Positions 6,984 through 16,283 of a stretch of DNA of 64,000 bases are shown piece after piece; position 1 is the stretch's first letter, and the number at the start of each line of letters is the position of its first letter. A model generated the notes under the pieces. That model was given only the letters and a program-made list of their open reading frames with translations, was not told the DNA's origin and made no database searches. The translations under genes and the position numbers were made by a program. The stretch is taken from the NCBI RefSeq assembly GCF_027922365.1, contig NZ_BSFN01000002.1, positions 62,001 to 126,000 of the forward strand. Reading direction: 5' to 3'. The DNA comes from Pseudomonas turukhanskensis (GTDB taxonomy: Bacteria > Pseudomonadota > Gammaproteobacteria > Pseudomonadales > Pseudomonadaceae).

Positions 6984-9900
6984 ATGGACGCAAACCCCGG
7001 ATTTCACTCGCGCCGGCCCTGGCTACCTTATTTGGTGGCCTTGGGGCTGATGGCGGGGTTGGGCGCGCTGGTGGTATGGCAGTGGCAGGAACTTGAAGCC
7101 AATAGCCGGCGTGAACAGGAGCAGCGCTTCAGCATCGCTGTGGACGATGTGCAGCAGAGCATTACCGAGCGCATGCGTGCATATGAAATGGTGCTGCGCG
7201 GCATGGCCGGGCTGCTGGCCGGCAGCGACCAGGTGAGCGCCGAAGAATGGATGCGCGCCACCGACCAGTTGCAGCTTCAGGACCGTTACCCCGGTATTCA
7301 GGCCGTGTCCTGGGTGCGGTATGTGCGCGGCCCGGAGCTGGCGGCTTTCGTAGCCGACGAGCAGCGTGGAGGGCGCAAGGAATTTCGCATCTTTCCCGCC
7401 GGTGAGCGCGAGGAATACCTGATCGTCGACTACACCAGCCCCCTGGATTGGCGTAACCGCCGCGGGCTGGGGTTTGACGTGTTGTCCGAGGAACTGCGCC
7501 GCAAGGCGGTGTACCAGGCGCGCCGCACGGGTGAAGCGGTGCTCTCGGCGCCGCTCAAGCTGAAATCGGAAACCGACCAGGACGTCCAGGTTGGCGCCGT
7601 GCTGTATATGCCCGTGTATGCCAACACGGCGCCGGTCACCAGCGATCAGGAGCGCCAACAAGGCTTTCTCGGCTCGGTGTCTGGCTCGTTCCGCATGCAG
7701 GATTTGCTCGCCGGTATTCTCGGCAGCCGCACCGAGCTCTACCAAGTCGAGCTTGTGGATAACTCCGACGATGGCGGCTCGCTGCTCAGCGGCGGTTATC
7801 GCGGTAATTCAGCCTTCCAACTGACCCGCAATATCAACGTGTTCGGCCGCGAATGGCAGCTGACGGTCAGCAGCACCCCGCTATACGAACGGCGCCTGGA
7901 AAACCCCCGCCTGCAATTCAACCTTTGGGTGGGCTTGCTGGCCTCGGCGTTGCTCGGGCTACTGGTGGGCGGCTACCTGTTGGTGCGTGAGCGCGCCCTG
8001 GCCAATAGCGAAATGCTGAGCGCCGGTTTGCGCGAGCGCGAGGAGCGGTTCCGCCTGGTGGTGGAAGCCTCGCCCAACGCCATTGTGTTGGTCGACAGTG
8101 GCGGCCGTATTGCCATGGTCAACCAGCAGGCCGAGCTGATGTTTGGCTATCCACGGGATGAACTGGTGGGTGCGGCGGTGGAAAAGCTACTGCCCGAATC
8201 CCTGCGCCATGCCCACGTTGGCATGCGCCAAGCCTTCCAGAACGCCCCCGAACCCCGGCAAATGGGCGGCAACCGCGACCTGTTCGGCCAACACAAAGAT
8301 GGCCACTCCATTCCGGTGGAAGTGGGGCTGTCGCCGCTGCGCAGCGGCGCTGATGTGCTGGTGCAGGCGGTGATCATTGACATCAGTGCGCGCAAGGCTG
8401 CCGAGGAGCGTTTCCGCCTGGTGGTCGAGGCCTCGCCCAATGCCATCGTGCTGGTCGACAACAAAGGCCACATCGCCATGGCCAACCGGCAGACCGAGCA
8501 CTTGTTTGGTTATCCGCGCGCCGAGTTGCTGGGGCAGGCGGTGGAAAAGTTGCTGCCCGACTCCTTGCAAGAGCTGCATGTGGGCCTGCGCAAAAGTTTT
8601 CTGCGCTCACCCGAGCCACGGCAGATGGGCAATAACCGTGAGCTGTTCGGCCGCCATCTCGATGGCCGATTGATTCCGCTGGAGGTGGGCCTGTCGCCGC
8701 TGCGCAGCGGTGAAGACGTGCTGGTGCAGGCAGTGATCATCGATATCAGCGAGCGTAAGGCTGCCGAAGCGCGCCTGCGTGAGCAGGCCGAGCAGTTGGC
8801 GTTGGCCAATCGCTACAAATCGGAGTTCCTCGCCAATATGTCCCACGAGCTGCGCACGCCGCTCAACAGCATCCTGATCCTCAGCGAACAGCTTAAGCAG
8901 AACAGCGGCGGCAACCTCAACGACAAGCAGGTCAAACACTCGGACATCATCCACCGCGCCGGACGCGACCTGCTGCAGCTGATCAATGACGTGCTGGACC
9001 TCGCGCGCATCGAAGCCGGCCGCGTGCAATTGAAGATGGAGCAGATGAATGTCCACGACCTGCTTCAGGAACTGGACGCCAGCCTGCGGCCAATGGCCGA
9101 ACTCAAGGGGCTGCGGTTGATCAGCACCCTGGAGCCGCAGGTGCCCCGGGTTATTTTCAGTGACCGTGGGCGCTTGCAGCAGATTCTGCGCAATCTGCTT
9201 TCCAATGCCCTGAAGTTCACCGAGCGTGGCGAAGTGGAGGTGGCCGTCAGTTGCACATCGGCGGTGCAGGACGAGGGCCGGGTAATGCTCAAGATCGTGG
9301 TGCGCGACACCGGTATCGGCATTGCACCCGAGCAGCATCAGCGTGTGTTCCAGGCCTTCCAGCAAATCGACGGCTCCACCAGTCGGGCCTTTGGTGGCAC
9401 CGGCCTGGGGCTGGCCATCACGCGCCAGTTGGTGGAAGTGCTGGAGGGCACCGTGCGCCTGGATAGCGCGCCGGGGCAGGGGTCGCGCTTTACCGTATTG
9501 CTTCCGGTCGCGGTCGTGCACGGCAGCCAGATCACCACCCAAGCCACGCCCGCCGTGCCCACACGCACGGGCCAGGGCCCGCTGTTGTTGGTGGTCGAGG
9601 ACGATATGAATTTCGCCGGCCTGATTGCCGAAGAAGCCCAGGCCCATGGCTTTGCCTGCGTGCATTGCCGTAGCGGCAACCAGGCCATCGAGTTGCTGCA
9701 ACGCGAGCAGTTCGCGGCGGTTATCCTCGATATTCTGCTGCCCGATATCAGCGGCTGGCAGATCTACCGCAGCCTGCGTGGCCAACCCCAGCACCTGGGC
9801 ATGCCGGTGCATATCATTTCCTGCGTGCCGCAGCCCGATGACTGGCACGACACCGGCACCCGTTACCTGGTAAAGCCGATTGCCCGTGCCGACCTCGAAC

Positions 9901-10757
9901 AGGTGTTCACCGACCTTGCCCGCCACGAGCACGACCACAACCGTTTGCTGCTGGTGGAAGACGTCGCCCATGAGCGCGATTTTTACGGTGAGCACCTGAG
10001 TCAGTTGGGCTTTAGCGTAACCGCCGTGGCCACCGCTGAAGAGGCCCGCAGCGCCTACCAACAAGACGAATTTGCCGCGTTGGTGGTGGACTTGGATCTG
10101 CCTGATCAGGATGGCTTCGATTTGATTGAACTCATGTCGCGCCAGCGTCCTCTGAGCAATACACGGGTGGTCGTGAACACCGGTGTGGATATCACTCAGC
10201 AGAGCCTGCAACGCCTGCGCCGGTATTCGGCGGTAGTGGTGCAGAAAAACGGCCAGGACCTGCAGGCCCTAAGCCTGGCCGTACAAGGTTTTCTTTCCAG
10301 CGTGCGTGAGCCTTCGGCAGAGGTGGCCGCGGCGCAGGCCGTGCCCGAGGTTAATCCACTGGAGGGCCGCCGGGTGCTGTTGGTCGATGATGACGTGCGC
10401 AACATCTATGCAATGAGTGCCTTGCTCGACGAGCTTGGGCTGGAGGTCAGTACTGCCAGAGACGGTTTCGAAGCCCTGGCAGCATTTGCAGAACAAGCGT
10501 TTGACCTGATTCTGATGGACATGGCGATGCCCAACATGGATGGCTACACCGCCACTCGTCTGCTTAAACAGGAGAAAGGCTGCACGGTGCCGATCATTGC
10601 CTTGACGGCCCATGCGATGAAGGGCGACCGCGAAAAATGTTTAGCCGCGGGCACGGATGACTATCTGGCTAAACCGGTGGCCAGGCAGGACCTGTTGGTG
10701 CTGCTGGAACACTGGTTAGCGAAATCGGAGGGACGAAATGGCTCTAGCGCAGCTTAA
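6984..10757 (+). CDS. CHASE-PAS-PAS hybrid sensor histidine kinase with three receiver domains
   Basis: A 1257-residue inner-membrane hybrid kinase. Order: TM helix (about 12-34), periplasmic CHASE domain (about 70-265; ERMRAYEMVLRGMAGLLAGSD), TM helix (about 306-328), two PAS domains (about 355-472 and 475-595), HisKA with phospho-acceptor His621 in MSHELRTPLNS, HATPase with DTGIGI and GGTGLGL boxes, then three receivers with phospho-aspartates Asp916, Asp1036 and Asp1179. The two PAS domains are near copies of each other, which points to a recent internal duplication. REC1 lacks the usual conserved Thr region and may be structural. The stop lies inside the next gene (20-base overlap), a REC-GGDEF-EAL protein that is the obvious partner. 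The CHASE ligand is unknown. Confidence 0.95.
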   Translation: MDANPGFHSRRPWLPYLVALGLMAGLGALVVWQWQELEANSRREQEQRFSIAVDDVQQSITERMRAYEMVLRGMAGLLAGSDQVSAEEWMRATDQLQLQDRYPGIQAVSWVRYVRGPELAAFVADEQRGGRKEFRIFPAGEREEYLIVDYTSPLDWRNRRGLGFDVLSEELRRKAVYQARRTGEAVLSAPLKLKSETDQDVQVGAVLYMPVYANTAPVTSDQERQQGFLGSVSGSFRMQDLLAGILGSRTELYQVELVDNSDDGGSLLSGGYRGNSAFQLTRNINVFGREWQLTVSSTPLYERRLENPRLQFNLWVGLLASALLGLLVGGYLLVRERALANSEMLSAGLREREERFRLVVEASPNAIVLVDSGGRIAMVNQQAELMFGYPRDELVGAAVEKLLPESLRHAHVGMRQAFQNAPEPRQMGGNRDLFGQHKDGHSIPVEVGLSPLRSGADVLVQAVIIDISARKAAEERFRLVVEASPNAIVLVDNKGHIAMANRQTEHLFGYPRAELLGQAVEKLLPDSLQELHVGLRKSFLRSPEPRQMGNNRELFGRHLDGRLIPLEVGLSPLRSGEDVLVQAVIIDISERKAAEARLREQAEQLALANRYKSEFLANMSHELRTPLNSILILSEQLKQNSGGNLNDKQVKHSDIIHRAGRDLLQLINDVLDLARIEAGRVQLKMEQMNVHDLLQELDASLRPMAELKGLRLISTLEPQVPRVIFSDRGRLQQILRNLLSNALKFTERGEVEVAVSCTSAVQDEGRVMLKIVVRDTGIGIAPEQHQRVFQAFQQIDGSTSRAFGGTGLGLAITRQLVEVLEGTVRLDSAPGQGSRFTVLLPVAVVHGSQITTQATPAVPTRTGQGPLLLVVEDDMNFAGLIAEEAQAHGFACVHCRSGNQAIELLQREQFAAVILDILLPDISGWQIYRSLRGQPQHLGMPVHIISCVPQPDDWHDTGTRYLVKPIARADLEQVFTDLARHEHDHNRLLLVEDVAHERDFYGEHLSQLGFSVTAVATAEEARSAYQQDEFAALVVDLDLPDQDGFDLIELMSRQRPLSNTRVVVNTGVDITQQSLQRLRRYSAVVVQKNGQDLQALSLAVQGFLSSVREPSAEVAAAQAVPEVNPLEGRRVLLVDDDVRNIYAMSALLDELGLEVSTARDGFEALAAFAEQAFDLILMDMAMPNMDGYTATRLLKQEKGCTVPIIALTAHAMKGDREKCLAAGTDDYLAKPVARQDLLVLLEHWLAKSEGRNGSSAA

Positions 10758-12870
10758 ACCGCAGTCCAGCGATCAAATATTGCTGGTGGTCGATGACCGC
10801 GAGGAAAACCTCGTGGCCATGGAAGCGTTGCTCAGCGATAGCCCCTGGGATGTCCGCACGGTCAACTCGGGCGAGGCGGCGTTGCAGTGCCTGCTCGACA
10901 ATAATGTCGGTCTGGTGCTGCTGGACGTACAGATGCCCCATATGGACGGCTTCGAGGTGGCGCGCCTGATGCGCGGCAACCCGGCCACTCGCTATACGCC
11001 CATCATTTTCCTGTCGGCCATTGCCCACACCGAAGACTCGGTGCTGCGTGGCTATGCCACGGGTGCGGTGGATTTCATCCTCAAGCCGTTCGACCCGCAA
11101 GTGCTGCGGCACAAGATCAATGTGCTGCTTGAACACGAACGCAACCGCCATGAGCTGCAGTTGCTGTCCAAGCAACTGGACAGCGCTCGCGCGTTCAACG
11201 CCTCGGTGCTGGAAAATGCCGCCGAGGGCATCGTGGTGGTGAACGAAGAAGGCACCATCAACTTCGTCAACCCGGCCATGGCGCGCATGCTCAATGGCAC
11301 CGTGGCAGGCATTGAAGGCACGCCGATTCTGGATTACCTGGAAACCTCCGGCATCCCGACGTCGTGGAAAGATTCGGAATTCTACAAACACTGGCTGCGC
11401 GGAGAAGCTTACCGGCTGCACGATGCCAGCCTGCGTGCTGTCAGCGGCCAGGTGCTGCCGGTGGCGCTGTCCAGCTCGCCTTTGCCGCGCTTGCAACGCT
11501 CAATGGTGATTCTGGCGCTGGATATGTCGGTGGTGCGCAATCTGTACGCCCAGCTTGAATCCCAGGCGGCCACCGATGCCTTGACCGGGCTGCTGAACCG
11601 TCGGGGCTTTCACCAGGCGCTGGAATCGAACCTGGCGCGGTTGGACCGCAGCGGCAAGCGCATGGCCATCTTGTACCTTGACCTCGACGGCTTCAAACGC
11701 ATCAATGACTCCCTGGGCCACGCTGCCGGTGATCAGGTGCTGCGTCAGGTGGGCGACTTGCTGCGTTCCAGCCTGCGCCCGTATGACGTACTGGCGCGCA
11801 TGGGCGGCGACGAATTCACTGCCTTGCTCGATGGCCTGGAACACCCCGAAGACGCTGCACGTATTGCCGAAAAACTGATCGAGCTGGTGTCGGTGCGCCA
11901 TCGCGTGGACGGCATGGACGTGACCCTGGGCGCCAGTATCGGCATTGCCAGCTACCCCGAATGCGGGCGCAGTGTGGACGGCCTGATGCGCGCCGCCGAC
12001 ATGGCCATGTACGAAGCCAAGCGCGCCGGCCGCCAGCAGTACCGCTTCTTTTCGCCGGAAATGAACGGCCGCGCGCGCTCGCGGTTGATGCTGGAGGAAA
12101 GCCTGCGCAACGCCATCGAACAGGATGATTTCGTGCTGGTGTACCAGCCGCAGGTCTACCTGGAAACCGGCAAGCTGCGTGGCTTTGAAGCCTTGCTGCG
12201 CTGGGAACACCCGGTGTCCGGCACCATTGCGCCGAACGTTTTCATTCCGCTGCTGGAAGAGACCCGGCTGATCAATCGCCTGGGCGACTGGATCTTCCGC
12301 CGCGGCGTGCAGCAGTGCTGCGACTGGCGGCCGACCTTCGGCGATCAGGTCGTGGTGAGTCTGAACGTCAGCCCGGTGCAGTTCGGCATGCCGCAATTGG
12401 TTGAGGACTTGCGTCGGGTGCTGCTGGAACTCGGCTTGCACCCCCGGCAGTTGGAAGTGGAAGTGACCGAAAGCGCGCTGATGCAAGACCTGGACACCAC
12501 CCGCGAACAACTCAGCCAACTGCGCGCGCTGGGGGTAAAAATTGCCATCGACGACTTTGGCACCGGCTATTCGTCGTTGGCGTATCTGCGCCACTTCGAA
12601 CTGGACACCCTGAAAATCGACCGGCTGTTTATCTCCAATATGCTCAGCTCACCGAAAGACGCGGCGGTGGTCAGCACCATCATCGATCTCGGCTGGAACC
12701 TGGGCTTGGAGGTGATTGCAGAAGGCGTGGAAACCATCGAGCAGCGCGACTGGCTGCTGGAGCACCGCTGCCACATCATGCAGGGCTTTCTGGTGGCCAA
12801 AGGATTGCCGGTGGCAGAGACGGCGCACTTTCCGGCGCAGATTGACTGGGATGTTTATCGTAAGCCGTGA
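10738..12870 (+). CDS. REC-PAS-GGDEF-EAL response regulator (c-di-GMP metabolism)
   Basis: A 710-residue cytosolic protein. It has an N-terminal receiver (about 12-130, Asp63 in LVLLDVQMPHMDG), a PAS domain (about 150-265), a GGDEF domain with an intact signature GGDEF at 356-360, and an EAL domain with EAL at 484-486, the DDFGTGYSSL loop and a conserved EGVET. Both catalytic motifs look intact, so it may make and degrade c-di-GMP, with the receiver deciding the balance. It starts at ATG 10738 inside the end of the hybrid-kinase gene, so the two are translationally coupled and it is very likely that kinase's phosphorylation target. Confidence 0.94.
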   Translation: MALAQLKPQSSDQILLVVDDREENLVAMEALLSDSPWDVRTVNSGEAALQCLLDNNVGLVLLDVQMPHMDGFEVARLMRGNPATRYTPIIFLSAIAHTEDSVLRGYATGAVDFILKPFDPQVLRHKINVLLEHERNRHELQLLSKQLDSARAFNASVLENAAEGIVVVNEEGTINFVNPAMARMLNGTVAGIEGTPILDYLETSGIPTSWKDSEFYKHWLRGEAYRLHDASLRAVSGQVLPVALSSSPLPRLQRSMVILALDMSVVRNLYAQLESQAATDALTGLLNRRGFHQALESNLARLDRSGKRMAILYLDLDGFKRINDSLGHAAGDQVLRQVGDLLRSSLRPYDVLARMGGDEFTALLDGLEHPEDAARIAEKLIELVSVRHRVDGMDVTLGASIGIASYPECGRSVDGLMRAADMAMYEAKRAGRQQYRFFSPEMNGRARSRLMLEESLRNAIEQDDFVLVYQPQVYLETGKLRGFEALLRWEHPVSGTIAPNVFIPLLEETRLINRLGDWIFRRGVQQCCDWRPTFGDQVVVSLNVSPVQFGMPQLVEDLRRVLLELGLHPRQLEVEVTESALMQDLDTTREQLSQLRALGVKIAIDDFGTGYSSLAYLRHFELDTLKIDRLFISNMLSSPKDAAVVSTIIDLGWNLGLEVIAEGVETIEQRDWLLEHRCHIMQGFLVAKGLPVAETAHFPAQIDWDVYRKP

Positions 12871-12900
12871 CGGGGCTGACGGCGTAGCAACTGCGATTCA

Positions 12901-12994
12901 CCGTCATTGCGGCGCAGGCCGGAATCCACAATTGCTCAGAAGAGCGATGATTACTCAGAGATTCTGGGTCCCAGCCTTCGCTGGGACGACGGTG
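12901..12994. repeat. REPIN, CCGTCATCCCCGC family (degenerate)
   Basis: A left arm near CCGTCATTGCGGCGCAGGCC and an inverted right arm near GGTCCCAGCCTTCGCTGGGA, separated by about 40 bases. Same family as 24132-24227, 41982-42080, 45629-45658 and 63523-63598. Confidence 0.75.
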
Positions 12995-13012
12995 ATTTAT
13001 GCAATGGCGTGG

Positions 13013-13921
13013 TTACTTCGACGGCGGAAACTCTTCGTGCAACCGCCCCAGCTCCGCGTCCTTCTCTTCCCACAGCTTGTTCACCCACTGCTGGAATCCC
13101 AGGCGGTAGGTCTCGTCGCTGTTGTAGTCCTTGCCGAGGAACTCACGGGGAATATCCAGCGTGTGGTAACGCACCACCACCTTCGGCACCTCGCCGCACA
13201 GAAACGCCCAGAAACTCGGGTTGCCGTCGGGGTAGTGGATGGTGATGTTGACCATCGACTTCAATCGCGCGCCCATGGCGTCCAGCACAAAGGCAATGCC
13301 GCCGGCCTTGGGCTTTAGCAGGTAGCGAAACGGTGAGCCCTGCTGGTCGTGCTTGGCCTGGGTAAAGCGCGTGCCTTCGAGGAAGTTGAAAATCGCCACT
13401 GGCACATCGCTGAATTTCTCGCAGGCGCGGCGGGTGGCGGCGGTGTCCTGGCCCTTCTTTTCCGGGTGCTTTTCCAGGTAGGCCTTGGTGTAGCGCTTCA
13501 TAAAAGGGAAATCCAACGCCCACCAGCACAGGCCAATCACCGGCACCCAGATCAGTTCCTGCTTGAGGAAGAATTTGAAAAACGGCAGGCGGCGATTGAG
13601 GGTGTGTTGCAGCACCAGAATGTCGACCCAGCTCTGATGGTTGCTGGTGACCAGGTACCAGCCGTCGTACTTGAACTGCTCGCGGCCCTTGAGGTTCCAC
13701 TCGGTTTTCTGCACCAACCACATCCAGCCGCTGTTGCAGGCGATCCAGGCTTCGGCGGCCCAGTTCAGCACCAGGTTGCACACGGTGCGCACCGGCTTGA
13801 ATGGCAACAGCAATTTTACCAGCGCGGCTATAAACAGGAACCAGCACCAGATCAGGGTGTTGGCGAACAGCAAAATCGTGGCGAGTACGCCGCGAAGCGG
13901 CGCAGGCAGAAAAGACAACAT
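13013..13921 (-). CDS. yihG: Lysophospholipid acyltransferase, YihG type
   Basis: A 302-residue PlsC-superfamily protein with two N-terminal hydrophobic helices. The acyltransferase motif I is NHQSWVD (HX4D), and further blocks LPFFKFFLKQELIWVP and FLEGTRFT (motif III EGT) follow. The stretch WALDFPFMKRYTKAYLEKHPE closely resembles E. coli YihG as I recall it, and the length is similar (about 300 residues). It would acylate lysophosphatidic acid or another lysophospholipid at the inner membrane. A PlsC-type acyltransferase called HdtS has been linked to acyl-homoserine lactones in P. fluorescens, but this is the YihG branch. Single gene, convergent with nothing obvious. Confidence 0.85.
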   Translation of the reverse strand: MLSFLPAPLRGVLATILLFANTLIWCWFLFIAALVKLLLPFKPVRTVCNLVLNWAAEAWIACNSGWMWLVQKTEWNLKGREQFKYDGWYLVTSNHQSWVDILVLQHTLNRRLPFFKFFLKQELIWVPVIGLCWWALDFPFMKRYTKAYLEKHPEKKGQDTAATRRACEKFSDVPVAIFNFLEGTRFTQAKHDQQGSPFRYLLKPKAGGIAFVLDAMGARLKSMVNITIHYPDGNPSFWAFLCGEVPKVVVRYHTLDIPREFLGKDYNSDETYRLGFQQWVNKLWEEKDAELGRLHEEFPPSK

Positions 13922-14037
13922 AGGGGCGACGAGCCTCGGAAGATTATTGTTAGCCGCTCTTTTCCAGGAAGTTGGCGGTTGTTAGGCGCAGAGATTAACC
14001 ATTGCCGGCGCAAGTGCAAACCGGATATTTGACGGGC

Positions 14038-14118
14038 GTAGGGCGAATACCGCCCCTGGCGGTATCCGCCGTCCCGCAGACAGCGACGGCGGATATTCCG
14101 ATGGGATATTCGCTCTAC
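14038..14118. repeat. GTAG-bounded inverted repeat overlapping the pta stop codon
   Basis: Imperfect arms of about 35 bases: GTAGGGCGAATACCGCC... is mirrored on the other strand by GTAGAGCGAATATCCCA..., ending in a GGATA(T/C)CCGCCGTC core. The TAG stop of pta (complement of 14115-14117) is part of the right-hand GTAG. Confidence 0.75.
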
Positions 14119-16193
14119 GGCAGGTTTGCGGCTTGAATCGCGGTGAGGGCAATCGTGTAAATGATGTCGTCCACCATCGCCCCGCGTGACAGGTCGTTCA
14201 CCGGTTTGCGCAGGCCTTGCAGCATGGGTCCCACGCTCACGCAGTTGGCGCTGCGCTGCACGGCTTTGTAGGTGGTGTTGCCGGTGTTGAGGTCGGGGAA
14301 CACGAACACCGTGGCATGCCCGGCTACGGTGCTGTTCGGTGCCTTTTGCAGGGCGACGCTGTCGATGGCTGCGGCGTCGTATTGCAGCGGGCCGTCGAGC
14401 TGCAGGTCGGGTCGCGCCTGTTTGGCCAGGCGCGTGGCTTCGCGCACTTTATCCACATCTACGCCAGTACCGGATTCACCGGTGGAGTAACTGATCATCG
14501 CCACCCGCGGCTCGATGCCGAAAGCGCTTGCCGAGTCGGCGCTTTGCACGGCGATTTCCGCCAGCTCGCTGGCAGTCGGGTCGGGGTTAACCGCGCAGTC
14601 GCCGTAGACCACCACCTGGTCCGGCAGCAGCATGAAAAACACCGAAGACACCAGCTTGTAGCCCGGCGCCGTCTTGATCAGCTGCAAGGCCGGGCGAATG
14701 GTATTGGCCGTGGTGTGGATGGCGCCGGACACCAGCCCATCCACTTCATCCAGGGCCAACATCATGGTGCCGAGCATCACCGGGTCTTCCAACTGCTGGG
14801 TGGCCATGGGGGCGTTCAGGCCTTTGCCTTTGCGCAGCTCTACCATGGGTGCCACGTAGCGGCTGCGAATCAGGTCCGGGTCGAGAATTTCCAGGCCCGG
14901 CGGCAACTCGATGCCGTGGGCCTGTGCCACCAACTCCACCTCTTCGGGTTTGGCCAGCAACACGCAGTGGGCGATGCCCCGTGCCTGGCAGATCGCGGCG
15001 GCCTGCACAGTGCGTGGCTCGCTGCCTTCAGGCAGCACGATGCGCTTGTTGGCGGCCTGGGCGCGCTGCACCAGCTGGAAGCGAAACGCCGGCGGCGACA
15101 TGCGCTGCTCGTGCGGTTCGCCGCAGCGCTTGCTCAAGAACTCGTGGTCGATATGGCTGGCGACAAAGTCGGTGACCCGCTCGGCGCGTTCGCGGTCATC
15201 GATGGGGATTTCTTTGTTCAGGCGGTTGAGGTTGTTTGCCGTGTCGTAGGAACTGGTGGTGACCGACATCACCGGCAGCCCACTTTGCAGCGCGCCACGG
15301 CACAGCTCCATGATTCGCGGGTCCGGCGGAAAGTCGCTGCACAGCAGCAGGCCGGCCAGCGGCATGCCGTTGGTGGCGGCCAGGCAGGTGGCGAGGATGA
15401 TGTCGTCACGATCCCCCGGGGTGACCACTAGCACGCCAGGCTTGAGCAGTTGCACGGTGTTGGCCACCGCGCGGGCGCACAGCACGATACGTTGCATGCG
15501 CCGCTGCTCGTAGTCACCGGCGTTGATCACTCGCGCGCCGAGCAGATCGGCGATATCACGTGTGCGCGGCGCGTTCAGTTGGTCGAGCCAGGGAATGCTG
15601 CCCAGCAGGCGGAAGTCGTTACGGCGCAGCAGGGGCGAGTGGTCGTGCAGGCCGGTGGCGATCTGCTCGTCGCGCACCTTATTGAGGATGACGCCCAGCA
15701 CCGAGCTGTCCTGCGGGCCGCCAAACATCTGCGCCTGGATTTCCAGGCGGTCGGACAGCTCGCTGACGCTTTCATCCTCCGGCGCGGTCACCAGAATCAC
15801 TTCGGCGTCCAGGCTCTTGGCCAGGTGCAGGTTGATGCGTGCGGCATAGCTGGTGTGCGCGGTGGGCACCATGCCTTCGACGATCACCACGTCCTTGTCG
15901 CGCGCGGCGTCCTGGTAAAGGCGAATAAATTCTTCCAACAGGTCGTTCAGTTGGCCTTCGCCGAGCATGCGCTCCACATGGCCGAGGCTGACCGGGGCAG
16001 GGGAGTGCAGGCCGTGGGTGCGGGCGATCAGTTCGCTGGAGCGTTCGGGGCCCAGGTCACCGGGTTGCGGTTGCGCCACCGGTTTGAAAAAACCGACTTT
16101 AAGGCCCACGCGTTCGAGCGCGCCGACCATGCCGAGGCTGATGGAGGTCAGGCCGACGCCAAAACCGCTGGGGGCAAGGAAGAAAGTTTGCAT
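14115..16193 (-). CDS. pta: Phosphate acetyltransferase, long form
   Basis: 692 residues, the long gamma-proteobacterial Pta. It comprises an N-terminal dethiobiotin-synthetase-like P-loop domain (starts MQTFFLAPSGFGVGLTS, with a divergent P-loop), a central DRTGG domain (about 220-330) and a C-terminal PTA/PTB catalytic domain (about 370-690, with ILPEGSEPRTVQAA, MISYSTGESGTG and a final LSRGAMVDDI). It interconverts acetyl-CoA and acetyl phosphate, working with ackA immediately upstream on the same strand. The 90-base gap between the genes holds a strong hairpin, so the two may be expressed at different levels from one transcript. It ends inside a repeat that supplies its TAG stop. Confidence 0.97.
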   Translation of the reverse strand: MQTFFLAPSGFGVGLTSISLGMVGALERVGLKVGFFKPVAQPQPGDLGPERSSELIARTHGLHSPAPVSLGHVERMLGEGQLNDLLEEFIRLYQDAARDKDVVIVEGMVPTAHTSYAARINLHLAKSLDAEVILVTAPEDESVSELSDRLEIQAQMFGGPQDSSVLGVILNKVRDEQIATGLHDHSPLLRRNDFRLLGSIPWLDQLNAPRTRDIADLLGARVINAGDYEQRRMQRIVLCARAVANTVQLLKPGVLVVTPGDRDDIILATCLAATNGMPLAGLLLCSDFPPDPRIMELCRGALQSGLPVMSVTTSSYDTANNLNRLNKEIPIDDRERAERVTDFVASHIDHEFLSKRCGEPHEQRMSPPAFRFQLVQRAQAANKRIVLPEGSEPRTVQAAAICQARGIAHCVLLAKPEEVELVAQAHGIELPPGLEILDPDLIRSRYVAPMVELRKGKGLNAPMATQQLEDPVMLGTMMLALDEVDGLVSGAIHTTANTIRPALQLIKTAPGYKLVSSVFFMLLPDQVVVYGDCAVNPDPTASELAEIAVQSADSASAFGIEPRVAMISYSTGESGTGVDVDKVREATRLAKQARPDLQLDGPLQYDAAAIDSVALQKAPNSTVAGHATVFVFPDLNTGNTTYKAVQRSANCVSVGPMLQGLRKPVNDLSRGAMVDDIIYTIALTAIQAANLP

Positions 16194-16225
16194 TCAGGTT
16201 CCTGAGCAGCGCGTGGTTCACGCTT

Positions 16226-16262
16226 TCTTATCAGAGACCCGCCGTGTGGGGCGGGTTCTGCT
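16226..16262 (-). other. Hairpin between ackA and pta
   Basis: GACCCGCC and GGCGGGT(T) arms form a strong stem in the ackA-pta gap. In the direction of transcription no T-run follows, so it looks like an intercistronic stabiliser or pause element. On the plus strand a T-run does follow, giving a possible antisense-side terminator. Confidence 0.45.
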
Positions 16263-16283
16263 GTTTTTTTGCTTGCGGCGCTG

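Noticed and set aside
8607..10211. A 534-codon minus-strand frame inside the hybrid kinase gene
   Set aside because: Shadow of the kinase's HisKA/HATPase/REC coding region; no start signal or motif.
14217..15431. A 404-codon plus-strand frame across pta
   Set aside because: Antisense shadow of a strongly conserved enzyme; composition is typical of reversed coding sequence.
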